NCBI RefSeq assembly: GCF_011617705.1
Contig: NZ_CP050154.1
Coordinates: 310,001 to 374,000 of the forward strand
DNA: 64,000 nucleotides
Source: Brevibacterium limosum
GTDB lineage: Bacteria; Actinomycetota; Actinomycetes; Actinomycetales; Brevibacteriaceae
Direction of reading: 5' to 3'
Of this stretch, positions 24,363 through 33,967 are shown piece by piece; the stretch's first letter is position 1; every line of letters starts with the position of its first letter. A model generated the notes under the pieces. That model had not been told where the DNA came from, made no database searches, and saw nothing but the letters and a program-made list of their open reading frames with translations. Both the position numbers and the translations under genes were made by a program.

Positions 24363-27050
24363 ATGCGTCAGGTGATTCGTCGCAAAGAAGTCGGCGACCT
24401 CCGCTCCCTCCTCTCCCGGCACCGCTCCGCAGCTCTCACCGGCGGCTTCGGGACCGGCAGGCGGTCGATCCTGCGCGCACTCGAATCGGAGTGGGAGGGG
24501 ACAGTCATCAGGGTGGCATCGAGCCCGTTCGACGAGGACACCCCCTTCTCCGGGATCGGCGGTCTGCTCGCCGCCGTCAGCGCATCCGCCGACGGACCCT
24601 CGGATCCGGCGGAGCTCGCCGCCGATGAGATCGTGCCGAGCATCATGACGGCCCTCCGATCGATCCCGGGAGAGGAGGACACGCTCATCCTCGTACCCAA
24701 TGCCGACGAGATGGACATGGACTCGCAGCGGATGCTCGGGCAGGTCCTCCGCCGTCTGAAGGCCGGACGCCTGCATATCGTCATCACCTCACGGTCGATC
24801 GACGATGACGGTCCGTTCGCCTCGGTGCCGGAGATCGAACTTGCGGAGCTGACCATTGCCGAACTCATCGAGCTTGCCCGCGACCTCGCGCTCGCCCGCT
24901 TCGGACACACGAGGATCGCCGAGGAGGCGGCCCAGATCGCCGCCCACGCCGCGTCGGGCCGGCCCTTGGCGGTCAGCCACATCCTCGAGGAGATGGCGCC
25001 GAGTGAGATGCGCGGTGAGATCGCATTGACGATCCCGGTGCGAGTGGGACCGGTCAGCCGTCCGATGATCGCCGACTATGTCGAGGGGCTGACGCCCGAT
25101 GCCGATGCGCTGCTCAGGTGCCTGTCCCTGTCCCCGCTGACTCCTCTGCGGCCCCTGGCCAGGAGGATGTCCGGGTTCTGGGAAGCTGTCGACGAGTTGG
25201 AGTCGCGCGGGACGATCGAACGCCGGGGAGCTTTTCTGCGGATACCGCACGGATTCGTCCGCGCCATGGTGCAGCAGTCGATGGGGGCGAGCGAGCGCCG
25301 CAGAACCCATCTCGCACTGGTCGAGGACTGTGCCGACACCTGGCCGCAGGTCGAGGCGTGGCATGTCTCGTTCGTCGACCCGGGGGAGGAGACCGCGCAG
25401 CATCTGGCGGCGCACGCTCTCGGACTGGTCCGACGCGAACTCACCGCCGGCGGCGTCGAATTCGCCGAACGAGCCATCCGGGTCTGCAGCGATCTCGAAG
25501 AGCTGCGAGGTCAGCTGGTCGAGATCGCCGAGACATTGTCCGATCACGGGCAGTTCGCCTTCTCCCGTCGCTATGTGCGGATCGCCTCCCGATCGAACCG
25601 GGCAGCGGTTGTCGTCCGCGCTCGGGCTCTCGAAGTCCGCAACGTCTTCCTTGAGACGCAGACACTGCCTTCCTCACTGTTCACGTCGTGGAGCAGGGAC
25701 GAATCGGAGCAGGCGCCCGCCGAAGTGGCGCGCCTGCAGCTGACTCTGGCGCTCTGCCACTGTGAACGAGGAGAATTCTCCCGAGCGCAGGAGCTCCTGG
25801 CGCTCGCCGAAACCACCAGCGAGCACTTTCGCGCAGGAGAGCAGCAGCTTGCGCAGGCGGTTCGCATCCTGCTCGACAGCAACAGCGGACAAGACGGATC
25901 GGCACTCGCCGGATTCGCGAGCCTGCAGGAACACCAGGATTCGATCAGACCGAGCTTCGGACTCGCCGTTGCCACCGGGCTGATGCTCACCGAACACTAC
26001 GAAGCCGCCGCAGCTGTGCTCGACCACATCGGTGAGACGAGCGCTGTGAACCGAGTCTGGAAGCGACAGGTTGACTGCGTCCGCGCAGATCTGGAAGTGC
26101 GCCTCGGCCGTGTCAGCCAAGCCGTCGACATCATCGACAGGATCATCGGAGAATCGGCCGCCGACAAGAGCAGAGGACTCGCTGTCGTCCGTCGGGACCG
26201 GACTCTGCTGCTGCACGCCTGGAAGCTGCTGCTGACCGGACGCGTCGGAGAAGCGGGGCCGGTCGAAGAACAGACCGCAGCGCTGGCTTCGGCGACGAAC
26301 AACCACCGCCTGCTGGCCGAACTCAATGCGCTTCAGGGCAGATACCTGCTGCGCACCGACTGTCCGGCCGAAGCCCTCGGACACCTTCGGCGCTGCGAAC
26401 AGCTCTCCGCGGCTGTGACCAATGCGAACGTGCGTCGTTTCGAAGGCGATCTCATCGAGGCGCTGGTGAGTGTCGGCAGAAGGGAACATGCGACTCTTCT
26501 GCTGCAGAAGCTGCGCGGCCGCGCGAAGACATGCCCTTCTCAGTGGACCGAACTGGTCGTCGGCCGGAGTGAAGCACTCCTGGCCGCCGGGGATACCGCC
26601 ACCGATCTCTTCGGGCGAGCACTGCGACAGGCCAGCTCCTCCGAATTCGTCTTCGAGAAGGCAGTCACCCATGCTGCTTTCGCATCGAGGCTCACCGACA
26701 ACGGCTCGAAGCTGAGGGCGCGCGAACAGAGGCTCGCGGCTGCGGCACTGCTTCGCGAAATCGGGGCCGGTCGACTGGCCGAACACCTCCGCACCGGGCA
26801 GATCGTCGAAGAGCCTCAGGCACCGGCAAGGCCTGAGCTGCCGCGCCTCGGCGAACTCAGCGATGAGGAGCTCAAGGTCGTCGAGCTGGTCCGTGCGGGA
26901 TTGAAGAACCGGGAGATCTCCGAACGGATCTTCGTCTCGCTGCGCACCGTCGAACTCCGACTCACCGCTGTCTACCGCAAGCTCGACGTCGGTTCGCGAA
27001 CCGAACTCGTGTCCCGCTTGGCGGGCAACCCGAGTCTCGCCGCCGTCTGA
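24363..27050 (+). CDS. Large LuxR-family regulator 3 with degenerate P-loop
   Basis: An 895-aa regulator with the same layout as its two upstream neighbours. Its nucleotide site is eroded: Walker A reads GGFGTGRRS (27-35), with Arg in place of the lysine, and the Walker B region is LILVPNADEMD. The C-terminal LuxR domain is intact (LSDEELKVVELVRAGLKNRE, then VSLRTVELRLTAVYRKL). ATG 24363 is chosen because GGAGGTGG lies 3-10 nt before it; the frame is open further upstream. It probably does not hydrolyse ATP and may act as a partner of regulators 1 and 2. Confidence 0.85.
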   Translation: MRQVIRRKEVGDLRSLLSRHRSAALTGGFGTGRRSILRALESEWEGTVIRVASSPFDEDTPFSGIGGLLAAVSASADGPSDPAELAADEIVPSIMTALRSIPGEEDTLILVPNADEMDMDSQRMLGQVLRRLKAGRLHIVITSRSIDDDGPFASVPEIELAELTIAELIELARDLALARFGHTRIAEEAAQIAAHAASGRPLAVSHILEEMAPSEMRGEIALTIPVRVGPVSRPMIADYVEGLTPDADALLRCLSLSPLTPLRPLARRMSGFWEAVDELESRGTIERRGAFLRIPHGFVRAMVQQSMGASERRRTHLALVEDCADTWPQVEAWHVSFVDPGEETAQHLAAHALGLVRRELTAGGVEFAERAIRVCSDLEELRGQLVEIAETLSDHGQFAFSRRYVRIASRSNRAAVVVRARALEVRNVFLETQTLPSSLFTSWSRDESEQAPAEVARLQLTLALCHCERGEFSRAQELLALAETTSEHFRAGEQQLAQAVRILLDSNSGQDGSALAGFASLQEHQDSIRPSFGLAVATGLMLTEHYEAAAAVLDHIGETSAVNRVWKRQVDCVRADLEVRLGRVSQAVDIIDRIIGESAADKSRGLAVVRRDRTLLLHAWKLLLTGRVGEAGPVEEQTAALASATNNHRLLAELNALQGRYLLRTDCPAEALGHLRRCEQLSAAVTNANVRRFEGDLIEALVSVGRREHATLLLQKLRGRAKTCPSQWTELVVGRSEALLAAGDTATDLFGRALRQASSSEFVFEKAVTHAAFASRLTDNGSKLRAREQRLAAAALLREIGAGRLAEHLRTGQIVEEPQAPARPELPRLGELSDEELKVVELVRAGLKNREISERIFVSLRTVELRLTAVYRKLDVGSRTELVSRLAGNPSLAAV

Positions 27051-27263
27051 GCACCGGCGGAGGAGGAACCCTCTGAGCGGCATACCGCACGGCCGTCGCG
27101 GTTGACCGCAGTCCCTCCTCCGCAAGCGGGGGAGCAGCCACCGAACCCCCATAGCGTGAAGTCGACGCATTCCGCAGTTGGAATCGCTGCATCGCCGGCT
27201 CTCACCGACGATGCCCGGCTACCACAACGACTGGGCCGGATCAGTCGAGCATGGGAGATCACG

Positions 27264-29210
27264 ATGACTGTGTCAGAACATCCGAATCCACTCACCCGCA
27301 CGGGAACTGTGGGCGCGGCACCACCGGCCCCGGTGACCTCCGGTGCGTCGTGGCCGGCGCGACTGGTGACGCGGATCTGGAGGCGCAAGACCAGATTCCA
27401 GCTGGTCTTCGACATCGCGGCTTGGGCCATTGCCGGACTGCTCGCATCGGCCGTCATGGGCACAGGCGTCGTCAGCGGAGTCGAACTCGGTTCCGCGCTC
27501 ACGGCCGCGCCGGTCTTGCAGCTGCTCCTCGGCCTGCTCATCGGTCTCTACCGCAGCCGCTACCATTACGGCAGCTTCGCCGAATACGGCGGCATCGCCA
27601 TCATCGCCCTGATCATCGCTTGCGGACTGATGGCTGTCACCCTGGGGGATTCCCCGTTCGTTCTGCTCACCGTGTTCTCCGCAGTCATCTTCATGACCGG
27701 CAGCCGTTACCTCATCCGTTGGTCCCACCAGATCGCAACGCGCCCTCTGCAGGGTGAGCGAGTGCTCGTCGTCGGCGCCGGTACCGCAGCCGAGTCCCTC
27801 ATTCGGCAGATGCTCTCTGATTCGGATGGCGCATATCTTCCCGTCGGGCTCATCGACGATGACCCCCACAAACGTCATCTGAGTATCCACGGGGTCCGTG
27901 TCCGCGGGACGAGTGAGGACATCGCCGAGGTGGCCGGCTGGCTCAATGTCTCCGGCGTCATCGTCGCGATCGCCGATTCGGAAGCGGAATTCCTGCAGAC
28001 CTGCCGTGATCGTCTGCAGCCGACAGGGAAATGGCTCAGGACGATCCCACCGCTGGCAGAGATGGTCAATCGAAGGGTCGAGATCGGCGATATCCGCGAT
28101 ATCAAGGTCGAGGACCTCATCGGCCGTGCCCCGGTGCACACCGATCTGGCAGAGATCGCCGAGAAGGTGGCCGGCAAACGGGTGCTCGTGACCGGGGCAG
28201 GGGGATCGATCGGCAGTGAACTCTGCCGGCAGCTCTTCGCTCTCCACCCCGAGAGCCTCGTCATGCTCGATCGGGATGAGACCGCGCTGCACGGAGTCGA
28301 ACTCACGCTCTACGGCTCGGCGCTGCTGATGTCGCCGAACACCGTGCTCGCTGATATCCGCGACCGGAGCGCCCTTGACCAGATCTTCGCTGAAGCGAAA
28401 CCGCAGATCGTCTTTCACGCGGCGGCACTCAAACATCTGCCCATGCTGCAGCGGTTCCCTGAGGAGGCCTGGAAGACGAACGTCCATGGCACTCTCAACG
28501 TCCTCGAAGCCGCGCACGCTGTCGGAGTCGAAACCTTCGTCAACATCTCGACGGACAAGGCCGCCGCACCGACGAGTGAACTGGGCCGGAGCAAGAGGAT
28601 CGCCGAACGACTGGTCAGCGGATTCGCTGCGAAGTCTCCAGGCACCTATCTCTCGGTCCGCTTCGGCAACGTCCTCGGTTCGCGCGGATCGGTGCTCCTG
28701 TCGTTCCAGGAGCAGATCAGACAGGGCGGTCCGATCACGGTCACCGATCCGGAGGTCCGACGCTTCTTCATGACGATCCCGGAGGCCTGTCAGCTGGTGC
28801 TGCAGGCGGCGACGATCGGCGAAGACGGCTACGTCATGGTCCTCGATATGGGCGAACCGGTGCGCATCGTCGACATCGCCCGCAGCCTGGTTGCGATGTC
28901 GAATCAGGACACCGAGATCGTCTACACCGGGTTGCGCGAAGGCGAGAAGCTCGATGAGGAGCTCTTCGGCGACTACGAAGGCACGGTCATTCGCATCCAC
29001 GACAAGATCAGCAGAGTGGAGGCGCCGAAGCTCTCACCCGCTGAGCTGCCGGTCGTGATGGCCGAGCGAGGCGTCATCGACGAGTTCTGTGACCGCAGCT
29101 GCCGTCCCCAACCGGAACTCGGTCATCAAGTGGACCGCCGAGAACCCGCCGGCGGAGCTGTCCACCTGCCGGTGCCGACCACATTGATTTCGGACGAGGT
29201 CAGGCCATGA
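27264..29210 (+). CDS. Nucleoside-diphosphate-sugar 4,6-dehydratase/epimerase, membrane-bound (CapD/PglF/WbpM family)
   Basis: A 648-aa membrane enzyme that makes the 4-keto-6-deoxy intermediate of an amino sugar from UDP-GlcNAc. Four N-terminal membrane segments (FDIAAWAIAGLLASAVMGTG and following) precede a CoA-binding-like Rossmann fold (VLVVGAGTAAES, about 166). The catalytic SDR domain follows, with VLVTGAGGSIGSE (about 305) and the STDKAAAPTSELGRSKR active-site region. ATG 27264 is preceded by GGGAG. Its stop overlaps the aminotransferase ATG. First structural gene of the polysaccharide locus. Confidence 0.9.
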   Translation: MTVSEHPNPLTRTGTVGAAPPAPVTSGASWPARLVTRIWRRKTRFQLVFDIAAWAIAGLLASAVMGTGVVSGVELGSALTAAPVLQLLLGLLIGLYRSRYHYGSFAEYGGIAIIALIIACGLMAVTLGDSPFVLLTVFSAVIFMTGSRYLIRWSHQIATRPLQGERVLVVGAGTAAESLIRQMLSDSDGAYLPVGLIDDDPHKRHLSIHGVRVRGTSEDIAEVAGWLNVSGVIVAIADSEAEFLQTCRDRLQPTGKWLRTIPPLAEMVNRRVEIGDIRDIKVEDLIGRAPVHTDLAEIAEKVAGKRVLVTGAGGSIGSELCRQLFALHPESLVMLDRDETALHGVELTLYGSALLMSPNTVLADIRDRSALDQIFAEAKPQIVFHAAALKHLPMLQRFPEEAWKTNVHGTLNVLEAAHAVGVETFVNISTDKAAAPTSELGRSKRIAERLVSGFAAKSPGTYLSVRFGNVLGSRGSVLLSFQEQIRQGGPITVTDPEVRRFFMTIPEACQLVLQAATIGEDGYVMVLDMGEPVRIVDIARSLVAMSNQDTEIVYTGLREGEKLDEELFGDYEGTVIRIHDKISRVEAPKLSPAELPVVMAERGVIDEFCDRSCRPQPELGHQVDRREPAGGAVHLPVPTTLISDEVRP

Positions 29211-30427
29211 CGATCTCGGACGCGGCACCGACGAAGCCGCAGACCGCACCGGAGCCTCAGCCTGTCCCGGCCGCCAGCCGGATCCTCCTGTCGGGCCCCG
29301 ACGTCGGGGAGCTCGAAGAGGAATTCCTGTTGCGCGCGTTTCGCAGCGGCTGGATAGCACCTGTCGGTCCGGACCTCGAAGCGTTCGAGACCGAGCTTGC
29401 GGCAAAAGTCGGAGTCTCTTATGCAGTTGGGCTCTCATCCGGCACGGCGGCTCTCCACCTCGGCCTTCTCGGTCTCGGAGTGCGGCCGGGAGACCTGGTG
29501 ATCACGTCGACGATGACTTTCGCCGCAACGGCGAACGCCATCACCTATTGCGGAGCCGAACCTGTATTCGTCGACTGCTCCTCGGACGGAAACATGGATC
29601 CGGCACAGCTGCACCGGGCTTTGAAGAACTCGATCCGAGGTAAGAAGAAGCCGGCGGCAATCGTCCCGGTCGACCTGCTCGGACGGCCCGCCGACTACGA
29701 CCGGATCTTGCCGATCGCGGCCGAATTCGAAGTCCCCGTCCTCGTCGACGCCGCCGAATCGCTGGGATCCCGCTATGGAGCTGTCGCCTGCGGCAGCTTC
29801 GGCGACGCCGCGGTCGTGTCATTCAACGGCAACAAGATCATGACCACCTCGGGCGGTGGAGCACTGCTCACCGACGATTCCCGACTGGCAGAGTACGCCC
29901 GTTTCCTGTCGACCCAGGCCCGGGAGCCGGTGGCCCACTACGAACACCGGGAGATCGGGTTCAACTATCGGCTGAGCAATCTGCTCGCCGCTCTCGGACG
30001 GGCGCAGCTGACCCGGCTCGACGCGATGGTCGATCGTCGCCGGGAGATCCGTCGACGCTACAGCGACACAATCGCCTCGGTGCAGGGGGTTTCTGTGTTC
30101 GGCAACGACAACGACCACCGCGACAATGGCTGGCTCACTGCGATCCTCGTGGACGAGCGTCGGACCGGATTCAGTGCGGCCGAGTTGGGAGCCTGGCTGG
30201 CTGAACACGATATCGAAACCCGACCGCTGTGGAAGCCGATGCACTTGCAACCGGTCTTCGCCGAGGCGCCGATATACGGCGGAGAGGTCTCCGAACGCAT
30301 CTTCGCCACCGGCCTCAACCTGCCGAGCGGATCGAAGATGACCGATGCCGACATCGATCATGTCATTGTCATTGCGACTGCGTACTTCGAGCTTCGAGGC
30401 GCAGCCGTCGATGGAGCTGCACAGTGA
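29207..30427 (+). CDS. DegT/DnrJ/EryC1/StrS-type sugar aminotransferase
   Basis: A 406-aa PLP enzyme that aminates a 4-keto nucleotide sugar. Lys210 in SFNGNKIMTTSGGG is the internal aldimine lysine, DAAESLGSRYG is the cofactor-binding aspartate region, and GLSSGTAALHL binds phosphate. It is coupled to the dehydratase gene by an ATGA overlap, as in PglF-PglE pairs that make UDP-4-amino-4,6-dideoxy-GlcNAc. No acetyltransferase of the PglD type follows, so the amino group may be modified otherwise or left free. Confidence 0.9.
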   Translation: MTISDAAPTKPQTAPEPQPVPAASRILLSGPDVGELEEEFLLRAFRSGWIAPVGPDLEAFETELAAKVGVSYAVGLSSGTAALHLGLLGLGVRPGDLVITSTMTFAATANAITYCGAEPVFVDCSSDGNMDPAQLHRALKNSIRGKKKPAAIVPVDLLGRPADYDRILPIAAEFEVPVLVDAAESLGSRYGAVACGSFGDAAVVSFNGNKIMTTSGGGALLTDDSRLAEYARFLSTQAREPVAHYEHREIGFNYRLSNLLAALGRAQLTRLDAMVDRRREIRRRYSDTIASVQGVSVFGNDNDHRDNGWLTAILVDERRTGFSAAELGAWLAEHDIETRPLWKPMHLQPVFAEAPIYGGEVSERIFATGLNLPSGSKMTDADIDHVIVIATAYFELRGAAVDGAAQ

Positions 30428-30519
30428 CCCAGTCCCATGGCAGACGGCCCCATACTCGAATTCCCCAGCGCGCCAACGCAACCTGACACAGATACTCGGA
30501 AGAGGAGAAGGGAAACCTC

Positions 30520-31836
30520 ATGTTGTCCACAGCCCGCCGATTCGCGGCTCAGATGCTGCCGAACGGAGTCTCACCGTCAGTCGTCGAAGAGGTCTATTCG
30601 ACTCTGAACAACCCCACATCCCGTTCTTCCTCTGCCGCATTGGAACAGATCGCGCAACATGCTCGCACTCATGTGCCCTTCTACCAGAACTTGAAGGGCG
30701 AGGGTTTCGAGTCGCTGCCGGTGGTCACAAAACCGATGATGGTGGCGGACCGTTCGCAGTTCTTCGATGAGCGGGTGAATTCTGACAACCTTGCCAGCCG
30801 TTATTCGTCCGGGACTTCTGGTGTACTCTACGATTCCTACTTCGACGCCAACCGGATCTCTCATCACAGAGCCGAAATGGTGGCTGCTTTTCGATTCCTC
30901 GGCGCCGACCCGTTTGCCCCGACCCTCCATGGCACGACATGGTTCGACGTTTCGGCCAAATCCAAGCTGGTGTATTTCCTACAAGGCAAGCGGATGTACA
31001 GCGGAGAGCACGATGAGCAGAGTATTCGGGCGATCGCTCGATGGCTGAGGCGCCGACGCGGGACCATCGTCGTTGCGCTGTGCTCCTATCTGGATGCGCT
31101 CTTCGAGGGCTTTCGCAGGTACGACATCGAGTTCGCAGAAGGAGTCATCGGTGCAGTGCTTGGAATCGGTGAGCCTGCTACCAGCTCATTGAACGAACTC
31201 ATCCGGTCCCAAGCAGGAGTTGATCTCGCTATGAGGTACTCCAATACCGAGAATGGGATCTTCGGAATCTCGGACGGCGCGCTGACCCGTTATAGGCTCA
31301 ACACTGCGACCTTCCATTTCGAGATCCTGGACCTGGACTCGGACCGCCCAGCTCCGCCGGGTGGAATCGGACGAATTGTGGTCACAGACCTGTTCAATCG
31401 CGCATCGCCCTATATCCGATATGACACAGGGGACGTCGGGCGGTTCGGTGTCGACGACGCCGGTGCGACGATTCCCGGCATATTGCAGGAGCTCAGTGGG
31501 CGCAACCGGGATTTCTGCATCGGCGGTACCGCAGAGGTGCCTCAGAGGATACTGCATATGGGAATGATGGAACTTGCTGACCAGCTCCAGGAGATCCGAC
31601 AGTTCCAGCTTCGTCAGAACGATATTGGGAAGTTCACTTGGGTGCTCAACGCGCCCCGATCCGCAGCCCTCGAGCTCCGTCTTCGCAGTATCCTCGACGA
31701 CTGCGTCGGGGACATCGTGCGCTGTGACTTCACCTATGATTCGCAGCAACTCGTCGTCGGGTCCGGTAAACGTCAGAGCTTCGTCAACGAGATTCCCAAT
31801 CCAGAGAGTCTGTTCAGGTCCCGATCACTCAACTGA
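30520..31836 (+). CDS. CapK/PaaK-like adenylate-forming enzyme
   Basis: A 438-aa member of the phenylacetate-CoA ligase/CapK branch of adenylating enzymes. It shows the nucleotide loop RYSSGTSGVLYDS and the adenylate motif IRYDTGDVGRFG, with an alpha/beta C-terminal domain. Such proteins occur in capsule loci but their reaction is poorly known; activation of a small carboxylic acid for transfer is plausible. AAGAGGAGAAGGGA precedes ATG 30520. Codon use is visibly more A/T-tolerant than its neighbours. Its 3' end overlaps the opposite-strand ATP-grasp gene by 12 nt. Confidence 0.7.
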   Translation: MLSTARRFAAQMLPNGVSPSVVEEVYSTLNNPTSRSSSAALEQIAQHARTHVPFYQNLKGEGFESLPVVTKPMMVADRSQFFDERVNSDNLASRYSSGTSGVLYDSYFDANRISHHRAEMVAAFRFLGADPFAPTLHGTTWFDVSAKSKLVYFLQGKRMYSGEHDEQSIRAIARWLRRRRGTIVVALCSYLDALFEGFRRYDIEFAEGVIGAVLGIGEPATSSLNELIRSQAGVDLAMRYSNTENGIFGISDGALTRYRLNTATFHFEILDLDSDRPAPPGGIGRIVVTDLFNRASPYIRYDTGDVGRFGVDDAGATIPGILQELSGRNRDFCIGGTAEVPQRILHMGMMELADQLQEIRQFQLRQNDIGKFTWVLNAPRSAALELRLRSILDDCVGDIVRCDFTYDSQQLVVGSGKRQSFVNEIPNPESLFRSRSLN

Positions 31837-32892
31837 ACTGGTAGGAGTCACCGGCACCCTTCCGGCGACTCGAATGCTTTCGTATTTCGCGGAGACAACG
31901 CCGGGCTCATAACGACTCCACTCGAACCCGTTGTCTCTGCCCATGGCCTGGGCCAGATAGTACAGCGGGACATCGGCTCCCGCGAGATGCACGAATGGAT
32001 ATCCGCCGCCGAAGCGCGGATTGATGTCGATGACAGTGCTGCGTCCCTCCCCGTCGAGGAACATGTCGACATCGATGAGTCCGGTGAGCCCAGCCGCTTT
32101 CGCGATGAGAGCCGAATTCGCAACGAACGGGGCAGGATCCACGGTAACCGCTTTGTCCGTCTCGCCCGCTCGCATCCGCAGCTTGCGTCGGGCAAGGACA
32201 GCGGCGAGGTCACCGGGGGCATGAAGTGCACCGACGATATCGACACCGTGTTCGGTGCCGGAGAGTTTGGGTTGGACCACGACATCGTCGGCAGTCGGCT
32301 CACCGCCCGATTGCGCAGGTGCGGAGAGCAGCGATTCGGCCACAGCTTCTTCTGCCCGGGCAGCGGACACGATTGCGAGACCCGACGAACCGCTGCCGAA
32401 CCGGTGTTTGACGACGACGTCATCGGTATACGCTGCAAGTGCCGACAGGCCTGCACCGTCTCCGCCGGTGACTGTCGGCGCAGTTCGCACGCCGATCGCG
32501 GTGAGCATCTGCGCCATCCGTAACTTGTCGACGCAGCCGCGTTGCCATTCGGCGGACACACCGGGGACGAGCACTCCCAACTGTCGCATTCGGTCCGCGA
32601 GGTCCGTATTCACATGGAGATGAAGGAGCTCATAGTCGTTGACGGAGATGAACAGCTGCGGTTGAAGCTCGTCAACGAGGTCCAGCAGGGCAGCTTCGTA
32701 AGCAGGATCCGAGTATTTCGGCATGATCCTGGCCAGGTCGCCATAAGACGCGGCCGAACTCGTCTCGTCGTTCTCGGTGACGACTACGCGCCCCTCGACG
32801 CCGAGAGTCTTGAAGGCCCTGCGGAACCAGTCGATGAGATACAGGCGTCGACCGGCTGAACCGATCACGACTGTGGCTGGAATCGACGTCAT
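31825..32892 (-). CDS. ATP-grasp ligase 1 of the polysaccharide locus
   Basis: A 355-aa ATP-grasp enzyme, expected to couple a carboxylate to an amine through an acyl-phosphate. ATP-binding features are VVVKHRFGSGSSGLAIV, the gripping lysine region, and the metal-binding end VIDINPRFGGGYPFVHLAGA. It is a clear paralogue of the ATP-grasp at 40321, sharing FISxNDYEL and VLARRKxRMRxGxTD. ATG 32892 is chosen because AGGAGG lies 6 nt upstream. It is the only minus-strand gene in this part of the locus. Substrate unknown. Confidence 0.85.
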   Translation of the reverse strand: MTSIPATVVIGSAGRRLYLIDWFRRAFKTLGVEGRVVVTENDETSSAASYGDLARIMPKYSDPAYEAALLDLVDELQPQLFISVNDYELLHLHVNTDLADRMRQLGVLVPGVSAEWQRGCVDKLRMAQMLTAIGVRTAPTVTGGDGAGLSALAAYTDDVVVKHRFGSGSSGLAIVSAARAEEAVAESLLSAPAQSGGEPTADDVVVQPKLSGTEHGVDIVGALHAPGDLAAVLARRKLRMRAGETDKAVTVDPAPFVANSALIAKAAGLTGLIDVDMFLDGEGRSTVIDINPRFGGGYPFVHLAGADVPLYYLAQAMGRDNGFEWSRYEPGVVSAKYESIRVAGRVPVTPTSSVE

Positions 32893-33272
32893 GTGGTCCT
32901 CCTGCAATCACTCAGCGTAGTGCGAGCTATGGGCGTATGTTTCCTCGGCGCGAAGAAGGCTGACACCTTTGAACGACCGTCGTCGGCCTGTTACTCAGAA
33001 GCTTATCCGCCTCTGAGACGACGAACCAGGATTCGCTCTGCTCCAGACCCGTTCGAGCGGGTCACCGCAGGGTCACTGCGGGTCACCGCAGGCTCATGTG
33101 GAGACCCGGTCCAGGCTCCTTCCGCGCCGGTAGCGTGAACCCCGAAACGCCGAGCTCTCCGAGCCGGTCAGAACGGTGCAGAAGAGTCTTTGAGAGCTCG
33201 CCGGTGTCGTCGGTCGCAATCATCGACAGCAGTCCTGCGCGCAATGGTTCCGCAGTGTGAAAGGACACGTTC
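32893..33272. other. 380-nt divergent intergenic region with direct repeats
   Basis: It separates the minus-strand ATP-grasp gene from the plus-strand phosphatase operon, so it holds both promoters. The palindrome GACCCGTTCGAGCGGGTC is at 33046-33063. Three GGGTCAC direct repeats at 33059, 33070 and 33080 are spaced 11 and 10 nt, one helical turn apart, and look like an operator array. Confidence 0.5.
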
Positions 33273-33353
33273 ATGGGCAAGTTCGAAGTGGATCCGCTGT
33301 CGGCGGTTGCTGTCGACGCAAAGGTGACGATGCAGAGTACGGAGGAGCAGTGA
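33273..33353 (+). CDS. Possible 26-residue peptide translationally coupled to the phosphatase
   Basis: ATG 33273 has AAAGGA about 7 nt upstream and opens a 26-codon frame (MGKFEVDPLSAVAVDAKVTM and six more residues). Its TGA overlaps the GTG of the phosphatase gene as GTGA. It may be a short leader that sets phosphatase translation, or a real acidic small protein. I recognise no family. Confidence 0.4.
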   Translation: MGKFEVDPLSAVAVDAKVTMQSTEEQ

Positions 33354-33967
33354 CACCTCAGACGTTCCATGTGCTCGCTGTCTGCACCGGCAACATCTGC
33401 CGGTCGCGCATCGCAGAGCTGGCGCTCGCAAAGAGGTTCGCCGACGTATCCGAGATCCGTCTGCGTTCGGCCGGGACACGGGCCGCGTCGGGGTGGCTGA
33501 TTCCGGAGGAGGTGCGAGAGATCGGCGGTTACATGGGCGTCGAGGAAATCCGTACCCGTCGCACGAAGCAGGTGAGCGAGCAGACTCTCGGCGATGCCGA
33601 CCTCGTCCTCGTGATGACACGGGACCACAGGCGGGAAGTGGTCGAACTCAATCCGCGAATCATCCGCAGAACCTTCACGATCCGTGAACTCGCCAGCCTC
33701 GCCGCGGTGACCCGCGACGCCGACATCATAAGCGAAGGCGGCGGGCCATCAGCAGACCGGGCCGCGCGCCTGCGCGCCGCAGTCGGAGCAGCCGCACGGC
33801 GACGCAGCCGGCGGCGGTCCCCGAAACAGGTCACAGTCGACGATGTCATCGATCCTTACGGCTGCGATCGTGACACCTACGCCCGCTCGGCGCTTCAGCT
33901 GGCTCCCGCGGTCGAAGGGGTCGCGGCTCTGTTCCAAAGGGCGCTCAACCTCGGGGAGGGAGAATGA
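33350..33967 (+). CDS. Low-molecular-weight protein-tyrosine phosphatase (Wzb-like)
   Basis: A 205-aa phosphatase with the catalytic P-loop CTGNICRSR (Cys12, Arg18) and the general-acid motif DPYG near the end. An arginine-rich insertion (AAARRRSRRRS) before the acid loop lengthens it beyond the usual 150 residues. In capsule loci such enzymes dephosphorylate the Wzc-type kinase, here encoded at 37269. GTG 33350, with GGAGGA 4-9 nt upstream, is preferred over an earlier ATG. The stop overlaps the sugar transferase start. Confidence 0.85.
   Translation: MTPQTFHVLAVCTGNICRSRIAELALAKRFADVSEIRLRSAGTRAASGWLIPEEVREIGGYMGVEEIRTRRTKQVSEQTLGDADLVLVMTRDHRREVVELNPRIIRRTFTIRELASLAAVTRDADIISEGGGPSADRAARLRAAVGAAARRRSRRRSPKQVTVDDVIDPYGCDRDTYARSALQLAPAVEGVAALFQRALNLGEGE

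Noticed and set aside
30437..30610. Small ORF starting MADGPILEF between aminotransferase and CapK-like genes
   Set aside because: No ribosome site, runs into the CapK-like gene in another frame, and turns into Arg/Cys-rich shadow sequence.
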